From: Arthrinium phaeospermum
Taxonomy: Eukaryota > Ascomycota > Sordariomycetes > Amphisphaeriales > Apiosporaceae
Assembly: GCA_006503535.1 (NCBI GenBank)
Contig: QYRS01000006.1
Location: 2,046,001 to 2,110,000 of the forward strand
Reading direction: 5' to 3'
Length of the DNA stretch: 64,000 bases
The notes beneath the pieces were generated by a model. That model had not been told where the DNA came from, searched no databases, and saw nothing but the letters and a program-made list of their open reading frames with translations. Within the stretch, counting starts at the first letter, position 1. Each line of letters opens with the position of its first letter. Position numbers and translations under genes: made by a program. Below, piece by piece: positions 24,890-35,941 of the stretch.

Positions 24890-27800
24890 ATGACTTCTCT
24901 TCATATCGACGCCATGTCGGCGGCAACTTCTCCCACAACTGCCATTGCGACAACACCGCGTCATGTCCGCTCCCGGACGCAGAGCATCTCGAGCGACCGA
25001 CCGTCCACCATCGCCCACAGCCTGATGTCACCTCCACAGTCCGTGTCGCCTGAGGCGGCTTTCATTGCCGCTTCAGCCGCGTCACAAATTGTGACCAACG
25101 ACCACGACAGCCACTCGGAAACATGGTACGACCAAGTTGGCATCGAACCCTCCGGCGAAACCGCCCTGGTCGCGACAGGCGCGCTGCAGCTTGCCAACAA
25201 CTTCATTGACCAGCTTCTGTTCAATGTTATCGCAGTTGCGAGGTCAACATCTCTCTCAGCCCTGCGACCGGCTGTTAGTGAAGTCCTCAAGCCCAAGCTC
25301 GCGAGAGATGCGGTAAACCAGGCTGATGAGGAGCTTCGGGAGTATCTGGGTGGTGGCGAGGTAGAAGACCTCGCACACTCCCCGGATGCCGAGGCATCGC
25401 GCAATTGGGATCTTGAACTGGCCTGGAAGCGCACCCGGCTTCGATGCATGGTCTACTCGTCCCTCGGAGACATGGAAGAGGAGGACGAAGATTATTACAT
25501 GGAACAAGAACACTTCCGGGGCGAAAGCGGCGATGACATGCTCTCCGAAGCCGTATCTCCCGCAGTGGCTATCTTCTTAACGTCCATTCTTGAGTTCATG
25601 GGGGAGCAGGTGCTGGTTATTGCTGGGCAAGCCGCCTTCAACCGCCTGCGAGTCAAATACGAGAAAGAGCTCAAAGATGGCACACGAATGCCAGGCGACA
25701 TCTCGGACCGAATCGTCGTCGAGGAGCTCGACATGGAGCGTGTCGCTCTTGATAGAACTCTGGGGAGGCTATGGCGGGCCTGGAAGAAGCGGATAAGAGC
25801 TCCTGCCGAGCTCAGCTCCCAGCGATCGTTTACCAGGAGCGCAACCCACAGCCGTCATGGCAGCATAGCCGCAGACACAGTTGGTACTTTGCCAGTCTCC
25901 AGAGAAGTCAGCATAGACGAGGCGCAGGATGTGAAGCCGGCGGTCGAGTCGAAGCCTAACGATGAGCCGACAAAGGAGGTGCGCCCTTCAGCGGTTCCCT
26001 TGCCAATGAGCAACAATGATGTTGCGGAGATCGAAGTTCCTGGGCTTGTATCCTACAGTGACGAAGAGGACAGCGACTTGGAAGACGATGAGCCACTGCA
26101 GCGCCCACGGCCCAAGAGTTGGGTGGTTTTCTCTACGCCCCGGAAGCATGACCTGCCGACGCCCGCCGCGTCTCAGTCCACTTCGTCCACCTCGAAGAGT
26201 CGAAAGCGTGCCAACTCTGTCCCTACGCTCCATGCTTCACCTATTATCACGCGCATGCCTGCAGGTGCGCAAACCGGGGCGGTCGAGTCTGATGGCGACC
26301 GGGATGGCAAGCTTTCCACCGAGGCCGATGCAGTCGAAGAGGAGCCAGAACAATCCCAGGCTCGGAACGTCGTCGAGGCGGTTTCGAATGCGATCCCGAC
26401 CAGCCCGATCTCAAAGATGGTAACTGGCGCCGCTGCTGTCGGCTCCGCTGCTCTGGCTGGCGTCGCCGCTATCGCTCATGGCACTGCACCACAGACCATG
26501 CCTACGCCTATGGAGGAGGAGGACGACGAACTCGATGACTTCACCGAAGAACCGCAAATCCTTACCTCATCACGAGTGTCAATAGGTGGTCGTAGTTCGC
26601 CAGCTGTTTCGGAGTCCGGCTCGAACAGACCTCCGTCAATCCTCGTGGGACGGTCAAACAGCTTAAGCTCGGTACGCATGATCGAGGTGCACAGTCCTCG
26701 AAGCCCAAGCGTCCGATCGAGCAGACACGGCTCTGGCGAATTCGATTATCCTTCAGTCTCGCGGTCCATGAGTCTTTCGAGGGAAGGAAGCGTATCAACC
26801 CCGCCCATTGCGGAGGAAGGGACTTTCGACCCTCGAGGTGACATTTCGGCGTACTCTTCTCGAGAGAGTTCTCGAGAGAGAAATGCCAGACGCACTTCAA
26901 GCCCATCGCTTCATGGCTATGGCCCATCTACACAGGCCCATACCTCAGCGCCTACTTCAGCACCTACCTCCACTCCTAGCGCGGCTTCGACCAAGGTCAC
27001 AATTTTGAACCAGTCTGTTACTAGCGGAGCTTACCTGGACATTGACACTGCGCCACAGAGAAGCGAGTTGCCCCCGAGAATGTCCTCCTACTCCAAGCCA
27101 CCTACCTTGCCTACATTGCCCGAGAAGAGCGCCAACAGACCTACGTACGCACACTCTTCTTCCGTCGATCGCACAACTTCACACCGTGCGTCACCGGAAT
27201 CCCCGAAGCGTGCTTGGCCTAAACAGGGCGACTCCCCTACATCATCTACCAACTCGAACAAGTTCAAGGCCGTCCGTAACTCCGAGGAATCCACCAGCCA
27301 GCGTGCACACGATGTCGCAAAGAATTTCGAGGAATTGCTTCAGAACGATGAGACGATTCAGTACACGCTTACCCCCGAAAATATGCGTGATATGGAACTA
27401 TCCCAGGCACCGAAGGGGAAGTCGAGTAAGAACGATGAGACCCGACACTCTGATCGATCCCGTTCCTCCTCAGTGAAGAGGTCTTTGTCCCTTAACAAAT
27501 CCACGGGACTAGGTTCGCATCCTCCCGAGTCGCACGGCAACGCGAAGCTTGGTGGACCGGTGCCACGAGCGCCGCCTGTCTCGATGACTACCCAGGGCCG
27601 GATGGGTCCCGCCCCTCAAGCTAGAGATGCCCGGATCCCACGTGAATCCATTCAAGACTTTGCCGAGTTTATACGCTCAACGGGCCCGCCTGGTGAACGT
27701 GGGAACTTCCAGGCCAACAAGCCTGTTGCTAACCCCAGTCCCCATCGAAGAGATATCAGCAGTCCCGTACCCGCGTCCGTAAACACTGCTATGCCGCCGC

Positions 27801-28813
27801 CCAAACGCACGGCCTCTACGAGAGCCCGTCTTCAGGCGCGTGACGCCGCTGTCAGCTCAAACAACGAGAGTTCCGATCTTATCGACTTTATCCGCAGAGG
27901 CCCCCCATCTACCGGTGCCAACCCTCGTATCCCCCGCAACATTGCTCCCTTCCGCAACACCATGGACTCGGATCAACTTCAAATGTCTGGCGCTACCGGA
28001 GGCAAGGCTGTTGATGCCGCGCTTCCGGACGTCAGAAGCAGCCAAGCTTCGACGAACGTGACGGAGACGTCGGTCAACTCGTCCATCAACTCGCAGAGCG
28101 CGCTGTTGAACAAGGCTAACAAGCCAACGAGCTATTCCAACAACTTCGATGAGGAGGACATGATACCGAAGCGAAAGCAGCGCAGAGTTCGGGACCCATA
28201 CGCCATTGATTTCAGTGACGAGGAAGACTTGGACGATCTATTGGAGGAGGAGGCGCCCAAACCGAAACCGAAGCCCAAGAAAGAGGAGAGCTTGATCGAT
28301 TTCCTCAACAACTATGACCCGCCGCCGGACCCGTCACCTCCCCAACCCTTTGTCAATACTAAGCAGCCCGCCGTGCTCAAGAAAAAGAGCACCACCAATT
28401 TGATTGCCCGCCTCCGGAACGGTAGCGCTTCAGCTGCCGATCGAACGCCGCCGCCACCGACAGGCCGTGAGTCGAGAGCATCGACTAACACCGGCAACGG
28501 CCGCGGATATACTCCCATCGTGGCCAGCATGCCTCCCAGCGGCGGCAACCCTGCAAAGATCAACGATACCATGGGACCCGGTATGCCTCAAAACAGGGCA
28601 CCGTCAGGCCGAGTCCCGATGAAGCACTACGAGCCTCGCGATGCCCACCCAGCCCCAGCCATGAGGGCATCCGGGACATCCGACTTGGCGCGGTTCCTGC
28701 GAGAATCGGAACCGCCACCATCGACCCTGGCATCCGCCTCGCCTGCAGTCGAGGATAAGCCTAGCGGATTCTCGCGCATCTTTGAGCGTCGCAAGAAATC
28801 GGTCGCCTTCTAA
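24890..28813 (+). CDS. large disordered protein with split histone-fold-like N-terminus
   Basis: A single exon of 1307 residues from the ATG giving MTSLHIDAMSAATSP; the frame is open about 39 codons further upstream but lacks an ATG. Two helical segments stand out near the N-terminus: residues about 85-130 (TGALQLANNFIDQLLFNVIA) and about 223-255 (SPAVAIFLTSILEFMGEQVL). The second resembles the long central helix of histone H2A. The rest is low-complexity, rich in Ser, Pro, Arg and acidic patches, as in a scaffold or regulatory protein. The C-terminal third holds four copies of a short motif with an F-(I/L)-core and a PP ending (near residues 919, 993, 1132 and 1262). It seems to be a conserved filamentous-fungal protein, but no name or function can be given with confidence. 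Confidence 0.8.
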   Translation: MTSLHIDAMSAATSPTTAIATTPRHVRSRTQSISSDRPSTIAHSLMSPPQSVSPEAAFIAASAASQIVTNDHDSHSETWYDQVGIEPSGETALVATGALQLANNFIDQLLFNVIAVARSTSLSALRPAVSEVLKPKLARDAVNQADEELREYLGGGEVEDLAHSPDAEASRNWDLELAWKRTRLRCMVYSSLGDMEEEDEDYYMEQEHFRGESGDDMLSEAVSPAVAIFLTSILEFMGEQVLVIAGQAAFNRLRVKYEKELKDGTRMPGDISDRIVVEELDMERVALDRTLGRLWRAWKKRIRAPAELSSQRSFTRSATHSRHGSIAADTVGTLPVSREVSIDEAQDVKPAVESKPNDEPTKEVRPSAVPLPMSNNDVAEIEVPGLVSYSDEEDSDLEDDEPLQRPRPKSWVVFSTPRKHDLPTPAASQSTSSTSKSRKRANSVPTLHASPIITRMPAGAQTGAVESDGDRDGKLSTEADAVEEEPEQSQARNVVEAVSNAIPTSPISKMVTGAAAVGSAALAGVAAIAHGTAPQTMPTPMEEEDDELDDFTEEPQILTSSRVSIGGRSSPAVSESGSNRPPSILVGRSNSLSSVRMIEVHSPRSPSVRSSRHGSGEFDYPSVSRSMSLSREGSVSTPPIAEEGTFDPRGDISAYSSRESSRERNARRTSSPSLHGYGPSTQAHTSAPTSAPTSTPSAASTKVTILNQSVTSGAYLDIDTAPQRSELPPRMSSYSKPPTLPTLPEKSANRPTYAHSSSVDRTTSHRASPESPKRAWPKQGDSPTSSTNSNKFKAVRNSEESTSQRAHDVAKNFEELLQNDETIQYTLTPENMRDMELSQAPKGKSSKNDETRHSDRSRSSSVKRSLSLNKSTGLGSHPPESHGNAKLGGPVPRAPPVSMTTQGRMGPAPQARDARIPRESIQDFAEFIRSTGPPGERGNFQANKPVANPSPHRRDISSPVPASVNTAMPPPKRTASTRARLQARDAAVSSNNESSDLIDFIRRGPPSTGANPRIPRNIAPFRNTMDSDQLQMSGATGGKAVDAALPDVRSSQASTNVTETSVNSSINSQSALLNKANKPTSYSNNFDEEDMIPKRKQRRVRDPYAIDFSDEEDLDDLLEEEAPKPKPKPKKEESLIDFLNNYDPPPDPSPPQPFVNTKQPAVLKKKSTTNLIARLRNGSASAADRTPPPPTGRESRASTNTGNGRGYTPIVASMPPSGGNPAKINDTMGPGMPQNRAPSGRVPMKHYEPRDAHPAPAMRASGTSDLARFLRESEPPPSTLASASPAVEDKPSGFSRIFERRKKSVAF

Positions 28814-29915
28814 GACGTTAGAAAAACCCGCTCAACCTTCTTGTATATAACCGTTCACATCTTTTACCTGCAAATAACCAATACCATGGGACTACTTCTT
28901 TACTTTTGGGGCATTAGCGATTGGCTCAGCATGACCGCTCTCAAATGGCCCCTTTACTGGCAATTGTTGCCCTCTGTACACTGCTGTCACCTCTCGGCGT
29001 CGACTGTTTCTTTTTCGACATCTCTTAATCGATCTATTCTCGAGCACCATTTGCCCCTGCGAGGGCTTTCCGCTTGATCCATTTGGTTGATACCACGTCA
29101 TCGTTACCTTCCGTCTTTTTCAATTTTTTACTATTTTCTGAATTTCTCATGCTGTTGGACACGGTTGCGGTTTTTCTCGGATATTTCCCAAAAGGAGCGT
29201 CCGCGAAAACTTTTGATATACACAACAGGCCAGAGACCAAGCGAGTGGGTGGTTCATATTTGTGGGAGCAGGGAGAGGAGGAGAGAGATAAAGCAAGCCT
29301 TTCTGAATACCATCTAGTAGAGAGAGAGAGAGAGAGAGAGTGTGTTTAACGACTGTATCTTCTCAGACAGTTTGCAACCCACGATAGCCATGAAAATGAA
29401 TGAAAGTAGATTACTATACGATTCTTCCCATCTACCGTGCTAGCTATGTTTGCCCTCTGGCTAGGCCAGTGTGGTTGATCTTCTACATCTGTGTTAATGT
29501 AGGCTGAGGCCAGGTGACTTGTTGTAAAGGGGCGGAGGTGAAACTTTCAAATGTTGACCATGGTGATGCTTGCTTTTCCTACAGGCTATTCCGCAGCACC
29601 CCTTCACAGGTTGCCGTGGGTGCGCTATTGATTAACCGTTGATCATCGTTACTTGGCAACATCGCTTTTGGCGTCTTTGGCATGGTGATGTTGAAGGGAT
29701 AATCTACCTTGACCCGACAGCGATCGCTATGTCTCAGGCGCCACCAACCAGATTGCGCTGTAGGATCGTGGTCTCCCTACCACACCACCACTCAAGGCAA
29801 ATCTGACCACACATAAGTCGTAAGTCAGCAGCAGCGTTTCCCGACTCTTGGTCATTTCTTTTCTCCTCTCATCTCATATATACGCCCCTCAATTGCAATA
29901 CTCAGCGGCCTGGCA
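28814..29915. other. gene-free stretch with AG repeat
   Basis: 3' flank of the large gene and upstream region of the broken SDR gene. It contains an AG dinucleotide run at 29319-29341. No gene was recognised. Confidence 0.4.
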
Positions 29916-31205
29916 ATGGAGAGCATGACGAACTTGGTTATACCCAGAGGTGCGCGGGTTCTGGTGTAAGTAATGATGGCGATGCACTCTGCAGATACGG
30001 GGAGATAGCGAGTGCGGTTTTGAGAGAAGAGCCCTTGCTGATTGGTGCAACGATGTTTGGTCATATGATCAGGACTGAAAGCACGGGTTCCGTCGGTTCG
30101 GCCGCCGTCAACGAATTCCTCAGGGCGGGCCTCAGGGTCCGAGCCCTCGTCCGCAACCTCGAAAAGGGGCGGTGCCTTTCCGACGTCTTCCGTGAGCGCT
30201 ACGGCACGGATGTCTTCGAGATCGTGCACGCGGAGGATCTTGCGGGTTCCGGGGTGCTCCGGGAGGCAATGAATGGTATATATATATATATATCAGGCAC
30301 TTCCACGTTTCAAGTTGTTTGCAGGTGGTGGTGGCCGACTGACTGGATGCCAGGATGCGCCGGAGTCGTCCACATGGCGACCGACACCTCTCTGGGCACG
30401 AGCCCGGAGCAGGTCATCACGCCCACCGTTGACATGGCGCACGCCGTCCTCCAGGCCGCGGCCGAGACCCCCACTGTCTGACGCGTCGTCTTCACCTCCT
30501 CGGCCGCCACGCTGCCCCGGCTCCACGAGCCCGTGCACATCACCCCGTCCTCGTGGGCGTCCGACGACGTCGTGCGCATGGGCTGGTCTTCTTCGCCGCC
30601 GCACGACCAGGACGCCGCCTCCCCTTCTACGACCGAGGAAGACAGCAGCAGCAGCAGCAGCGCCGCGACCACCACCATGAGAGCCCTCACCATCTACGCC
30701 GCGAGCAAGATCGAAGCGGAGCGCGCCTGCTGGGCTTTCATGCGCGAGGGGGGAGGAGAACCAAGGTCCTTCGTCCTCAACACCGTCGTGCCCATGACGT
30801 GCCTCGGCGCCTTCGTCCACCCGCGCCTCGTCTCGTCCATGAACGGCATGCTGCTGGGCACGTGGCGGCGCGACCCGGAGGCGGGCGCCGTCATGCAGGC
30901 GCTGGGTGCCCAGTGCCACGTCGACCTCGAGGACTTGGGCCTGCTGCACCTCGCCGCCCTGACGTTGGAGGATGTGCGGGGGGAACGTATCGTCGCGCTG
31001 GGCGAGGCGTTTGGCTACGACGACGTCCTCGACGTCATGCGCAAGATCGATCCGGGGCGCCGTCGGCGTCGCCGACGGTCCGGCGTCAGCGGTGGCCACG
31101 GTGGACGGGGGACGGTACAGGGAGTTGTTGGCTAGGATGGGTAAAGAGGAGCCTACGGGGCTGGAGGAGAGTGTCCGGAAGGCCGTGGCTAGTTCATCGC
31201 CCTGA
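29916..31205 (+). pseudogene. NAD(P)-dependent extended SDR reductase (aldehyde/ketone reductase type), disrupted
   Basis: Splicing 29916-29965, 30073-30275 and 30354 onward gives a clear extended SDR of the Gre2/dihydroflavonol-reductase type. It starts MESMTNLVIPRGARVLV and continues with a Rossmann region, CAGVVHMATD, the Ser-containing VVFTSSAA, YAASKIEAE (catalytic Tyr-x3-Lys) and VVPMTCLG. Three lesions are visible. (1) An in-frame TGA at 30479-30481 lies exactly where the family has a basic residue before VVFTSS. (2) The glycine motif reads TESTGSVG, with Glu for the first Gly. (3) A frame change near 31055-31075 separates DVMRKIDPG from the expected C-terminus (RYRELLARMGKEE…GLEESVRKAV), which is in another frame and stops at 31205. 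The first two look like C-to-T or G-to-A transitions. It sits at the left edge of the cluster. Confidence 0.75.
30275..30293. repeat. TA dinucleotide run inside intron
   Basis: A short (TA)n run directly after the donor of the second intron of the broken SDR gene. Confidence 0.85.
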
Positions 31206-31429
31206 ACGTTAGTGCAGTGTCTTGATAGCGACGGCTCTATTCATCGGCCACATGTGTATGCACCTCCTACACAGCATATCATGATAGCCTTGCGGTCTGG
31301 AATGGTCTTAGAAACGGCTCAAGGTTATCTGGGACTCAGGACTTCATAGGAGCGTTGACAAGCTTCTTTCTAGTGGAGTGCGCCCAGTCTTTTCTATAGC
31401 ATTCTATCTTATGTTATGGAAACACAGTC

Positions 31430-32383
31430 TTAGCTGCTTGGCTTTCGGCCGCATGCTACATGAATGCGATACTTGAAGTAACAGCCTGATTCGATCTCGT
31501 CGGATACCTCCTTTTCCAGGCCGTCTAGCTGTTCACTAGACATCGCCCCGGGCGCTCCTCGCTCGGCCATCAGACGTGCCCATGTGAAACAAAGATTGAG
31601 AATTCCTGCCGTCACCTTTTTTCGCGTCTCGGGGACCCTATCGGAGTCGACCACGTCTGTGACGACGGGTTCGAGGCCGGCTATCTGCATCTGCCTCGGG
31701 AGAGTGTTCCATCCGTTCTGGAACCGGGCCCACAGGGCGGTACGGAACTGATCCGCTATGCCCCTGGTCTTCTCGACGGGACATCCCGGGATGGTCTGCA
31801 AGTACTCGGCGTTGACGAAATCGCATTCTTCCCATTGCAGGAAGCCGCCCGGCTTGAGCAGCTGCACGAGATTCCAGACCGTAGGTTCCCACTCATCGGG
31901 CAGCATCGCCGCGACGAGCATGCGAACATGAACCAAGTCGTACTGGCCATGCATTTCGGCCGGGAAGGGCTTCTTCATGTCCCGCAGCGACAGAGATACA
32001 TTGGGAGGCAGGTTGACGGGGGGCGGGTAGAGGGCCGAAGAGATATCGAAACCCTCCAACACGGCATCGGGATACGTGGGCTGGAGGCGTAGCAGAAACC
32101 TCGCTGTTCCCGTGCCGACATCAGCCACCCGTGCTGTGGATGGGAGGTCGATCGAGGAGTGCAGTATGTATCCGATGTTCCTGCGTCGGGTCATCAGTCA
32201 CATGTCAGGGACAGCTTCCGCAATGCACTCTTACTCAGTCATGAGATCGAACTGCTCGTTGAGTCTGGCTTGTTCTGTTACTAAGGGTCCGATTGAAAGG
32301 AGAGCCGGATGAGGGGGGAGATAGACATACCTTACGGCCTCGCTCGGGAGGCGAGTCATATTGTCTGTGTATACATCTGACAT
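31430..32383 (-). CDS. LaeA-like SAM-dependent methyltransferase
   Basis: Three exons (32383-32331, 32264-32235, 32180-31430) encode 277 residues. The splices recover the family's N-terminal stretch, RLNEQFDLMTENIGYILHSS. A class I methyltransferase core follows: motif I VADVGTGTARFLL, the strand-2 acidic loop GFDISSALYPP, YDLVHVRMLVAAM, and LVQLLKPGGFLQWEE. This group includes LaeA-like regulators and many small-molecule methyltransferases in fungal clusters. The motifs look intact. It is soluble. It is the first intact gene of the presumed cluster, between the broken SDR and the PLP enzyme. Its substrate is unknown, and a regulatory role is not implied by family membership alone. Confidence 0.85.
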
Positions 32384-33248
32384 CTTGATTGATGGAATAG
32401 TGATGGAGACGATTGTCCAATGTGGGAAAGAAAGGAGATTGGGTTGTCAGTTGTCGGGTCGTCTGTCTTACTCATTACCTCTTGCGGTCTACCTTCGGGA
32501 GTTGCGCGGTTTTTCAACGAGGCACCTAGATACCTATGTAGGTTTGCATGAAATGAAATGCAACATATCCGTCAGATGCGAGGCTTGCTATTTTAGTTCT
32601 CCCATACGTACATTGGAGTGCTCACTCAAGTAAGGGATTGCTCACCCAAGGGATGGCATCATCATTCGTCTGTCTGCTGACCAACGTTCTGTAATAGCCA
32701 TACGATGGGAAGCATGGGTGTACAAATCTTCTCATCGGCAAGTGATTACGTGAAAGAAGTAGCCCTTCAAGCTGGTCATAAAGAGCAGCTCCAGAAACAT
32801 TGGTGATACGAGATCGCCATATTGATTACATTAGCCGATGTCATCGATCGCTCAAGGCACTACCCCTAAATGCTTTAGGTTAGAAGAGCCAGCGCCCTGG
32901 TAGGATCATCTAGATCGTGGATGTCCCACGACGCAAAGACGAACCCCAATGGTTGCTCAATCTGAGCATCAAGCTGTTGTTAGTACGCGGAATAGTTTCT
33001 GGTCCAGAGGCTTCCGACATAACTTGAATCACCTAGGCCTCTGAGGAGTGTTGCCGCCTTGCTTCTGATCGGTTCGAGTTTGAGCGCTCTGGTCTCCTTT
33101 TAAACGACCTTGGCAGTAGTGTTTGCAAGTCAAGCAAGACTAACTGGTCGGAACGAAGTAGACCTCTGCGCAGCACAAATTCGAGAGTTGAGATTTCAGT
33201 GTCGGAGAGTCCGCATCACAATTAAGCGCCATACAGTCATAACCGAGC
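32384..33248. other. gene-free stretch
   Basis: Promoter of the methyltransferase and 3' flank of the PLP enzyme. Short open frames only; nothing recognisable. Confidence 0.4.
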
Positions 33249-35046
33249 TCAAGAATCCTCCCAACCGTCGACCTCAATAACTCTCAAGCATTGGACCAGT
33301 CGCTGGAGCCCTACACGTAAAGATTGCTCCTCGACGGCAAAACTGACGCGGAACCAACCCAGGTCTTCGGCAGAGAAACTGCTCCCGGGGGATACACCAA
33401 CCCCTGACGCAAGAAAGCGCTTGAACAGCTTCGTTTCGCGATCTCGAGATGTATCCACATCAAGAGGAGTTAAGGCATTCACTGATGAAGGATTTGCTGC
33501 TGCGATTTGTCTAGGCTGTCCATAGAAAATGCTACGCAAATCGACCCAAACGAACACACCGGCGTGGCTTCCGTGTATTTTAGGTCAGCTTCACCGTAGG
33601 TATGCATGTGCACCAGAAGACCTACACGTTTTTGTAGTACGGAATATGGTTCTGATCCAAAAAGGCCCTCAAGATCGAGCAGTGTTTTGCCAGCATCTGG
33701 CGATTCTTCGCCAGGAATTCGTTCAGGAACCGGTCGTCCTCCAGCATGTTTGCCCACATGTCTTGGGCGAAATAAGGCACCCATCCAAAAACACTGCAAA
33801 TGTAAATAACGAGCCAACATGGCCCCATGGATCATAGCACGAGGGCACATTACTCACCTGACACTCGTCACCGCGGCTATGAGGCTTTCATTTCTTGAGT
33901 GCAGGACTCCCAGTCGAAGCCCTGTGGCACCAAAATCTTTGCCCACTCCATATGCGACGTGAACGAGATGGTAGTCGATGCAGTCCTGGAGCTCCAGTGC
34001 CAGGAGTGACGTGAATGTTTCCACGGGAGCCGCCGCGTCGGGGTTATCGTATACCGACATCGCGAAGATCTCGTCGCTAATCAAATGTAGACCATTCCGA
34101 CCACAGAAACGGGCAATTTCCCTGAGGCATTCGCCAGACTAGCCGGTTGGTGTCAGTATATACCTATGCACCGCTAGCACATGCGGAATAAGAGGCTCAC
34201 GTAACATCTTCCCAGAGGATTGTGCGGACTGTAGCACCGTAAGTTAGATGGTCCACGCTCAGTCGAGCAAACCTACGATTCGCCTATTTCATACTTGGAC
34301 AGCATCACGGCTCGCACCGTTATTCCGTCGCGAGTGGCCTGCAGAAGTGCCTTCTCTAGTGCCTTCCTGTTCATCTCGGAGTCGAAGATGTCATCCAGTC
34401 CTTGGTAACCCTCGACATCCTGGAATGAGGCGGGAACAAGTACTGCCCGGGCTCTCGTAGAGACAGCAGGGTTGAAACCCGTATAGAAAGGTTTCAGCAC
34501 AAGGATTCCCTCGCCGTCGTTGCAGACAGACCACGCTAAAGCGTCAAGGACGGCCACGACGCCCGGTAGAATGAGAACCTCTTTCTCCGATACGTGGGCG
34601 CGCGCCTGGAACTTCGTATTCAAGAACGAGGCCATGGCTCTCCTGAGACGCGGAGATCCTCGTGGGCCTACGCCGTAGCCTAGCTGGCCCGGCACGATCG
34701 CCGACTGCTATGCCTTTTCAGTATCGTGGCCTTCAAGTTTGCTCGAAAGCCCTTACGCTGGAATTGATACAAGCGGCCACCTCTTCTCGCAGAAGATCAT
34801 TCTCGGCGACATTAAGAAGCACACTTGGGTCAGTCAGGATATAGGTCTGAACTCGCAGGAAAAAGCGTGACGCTTTCATTGGCAAACTCACACGCCGTCG
34901 GGATTCTCAGGGGACCAGACATTGGCCATAATCTTCTCGAGCGCATCCCATGGTAGGTCCTGGACAGAATTGTATGCAGCCCTCGCGGATAAGTTGCTTC
35001 TCGATCCAGCACCGCTAGGCTGGTCAGAGGAAACGGGAGGGGGCAT
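33249..35046 (-). CDS. PLP-dependent ACC-synthase-like aminotransferase (fold type I)
   Basis: A multi-exon gene starting at the ATG at 35046 (MPPPVSSDQPSG); the longer frame upstream has no ATG. Successive exons give NPDGVVLLNVAENDLL, VPGQLGYGVGPRGSPRLRRA, ILPGVVAVLDALAWSVC, ILVLKPFYTGFN, NPHNPLGRCY (spliced across two introns), GLHLISDEIFAMSVYD, and YGVGKDFGATGLRLG with the PLP-binding Lys. HAGVFVWVDLRSIF and a C-terminal WFRVSFAVEEQSL with the carboxylate-binding Arg follow. The fold covers fungal ACC-synthase-like enzymes, which include aminotransferases and C-S lyases such as GliI of gliotoxin synthesis. Next to an A-T-TE NRPS-like gene, deamination of an aromatic amino acid to its aryl-pyruvate is the attractive role, as TdiD does for terrequinone. 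This is inference. The catalytic residues seem intact. Confidence 0.85.
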
Positions 35047-35941
35047 TTTCGGAACCGAAGCCACAGCAGTAGGCTGCTGGCAACAAGCAACAGGCAAACA
35101 AAAAGGTGCTTTATAACGACCGAGGTAGGTAAGCAGGCAAAGTTATATGATCATTAAAATACTTACCTAAGGAGGTATGTATGTATGGGATCACGGCGTG
35201 TAAGCTCCCCAAAGCCTGGAGGCGCGCAAGACACTCTTTCGTACTTATATAATGATCCTCTCACTAAATGCACCCTCGGGTCGTCGATGTAGGTTTCAGG
35301 AGGATTACAATTACGTAGCATTGCGATTCTATGCAAAGGGCGCATATGCATGCATCTCCAACAAAGCCAAAGCGATAGGATGGATTGTAGACCTACATGT
35401 ACTTACTTACGTTACGAGACTTATAAGCCAAGCTGAGTGACGGCCGAAAGAGGGGTTTGACTTGATTGACAGGCCCCACCAAGGGAGTCCAGTTAACTAA
35501 TTTTGGCCATTATCTGACCTGATTCCAGCTGGGGCTATCAGTTAACTCCCTGTATGCCCTGTAGCTACAGGGCTTATGCTCTGTAAGGGCCCTATACTTT
35601 CTAAGTACTGACTTACAAGCTGCACAGGGCTTGTGCTCTTCACTGGCTGAACAGACGGACGATCACTAGAAGGCCCCCGAAGCAACAAAAGTTTCAGTAC
35701 CTGGCCAAGTATCAACCGAAACCCCGCCCCAAGAGGAGCTTCCTTCTCCTTTCATCAAGAACATACACAATTAAACTTGGTCAAACAATTCATTCCCAAA
35801 ATTCCATCTAAAGATATGCCAGTCTTCAAGTCTACATACTCAGCTAAATTCTATGCCACAGAGGGCAGGTCAATCAGTCTGCCCCCGTTCTCCATTCTCT
35901 CTCATTCGGGTTTCTCTTGATCAAGTACCTGCGTCTATGAC
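35047..35941. other. intergenic region with an 18-base palindrome
   Basis: Upstream region of the PLP enzyme and 3' flank of the NRPS-like gene. It contains a perfect 18-base palindrome at 35556-35573. No gene was recognised. Confidence 0.5.
35556..35573. promoter_or_regulatory. perfect 18-base palindrome
   Basis: GCCCTGTAGCTACAGGGC reads the same on both strands. It lies about 510 bases upstream of the PLP enzyme. A dimeric regulator could bind it, or it could be a small hairpin in the 3' region of the NRPS-like transcript. Function is unproven. Confidence 0.35.

Noticed and set aside
31060..31095. A very short intron to explain the SDR frame change
   Set aside because: The only GT..AG pair spans about 30 bases, too short for a fungal intron, and the gene is already broken by a stop upstream.
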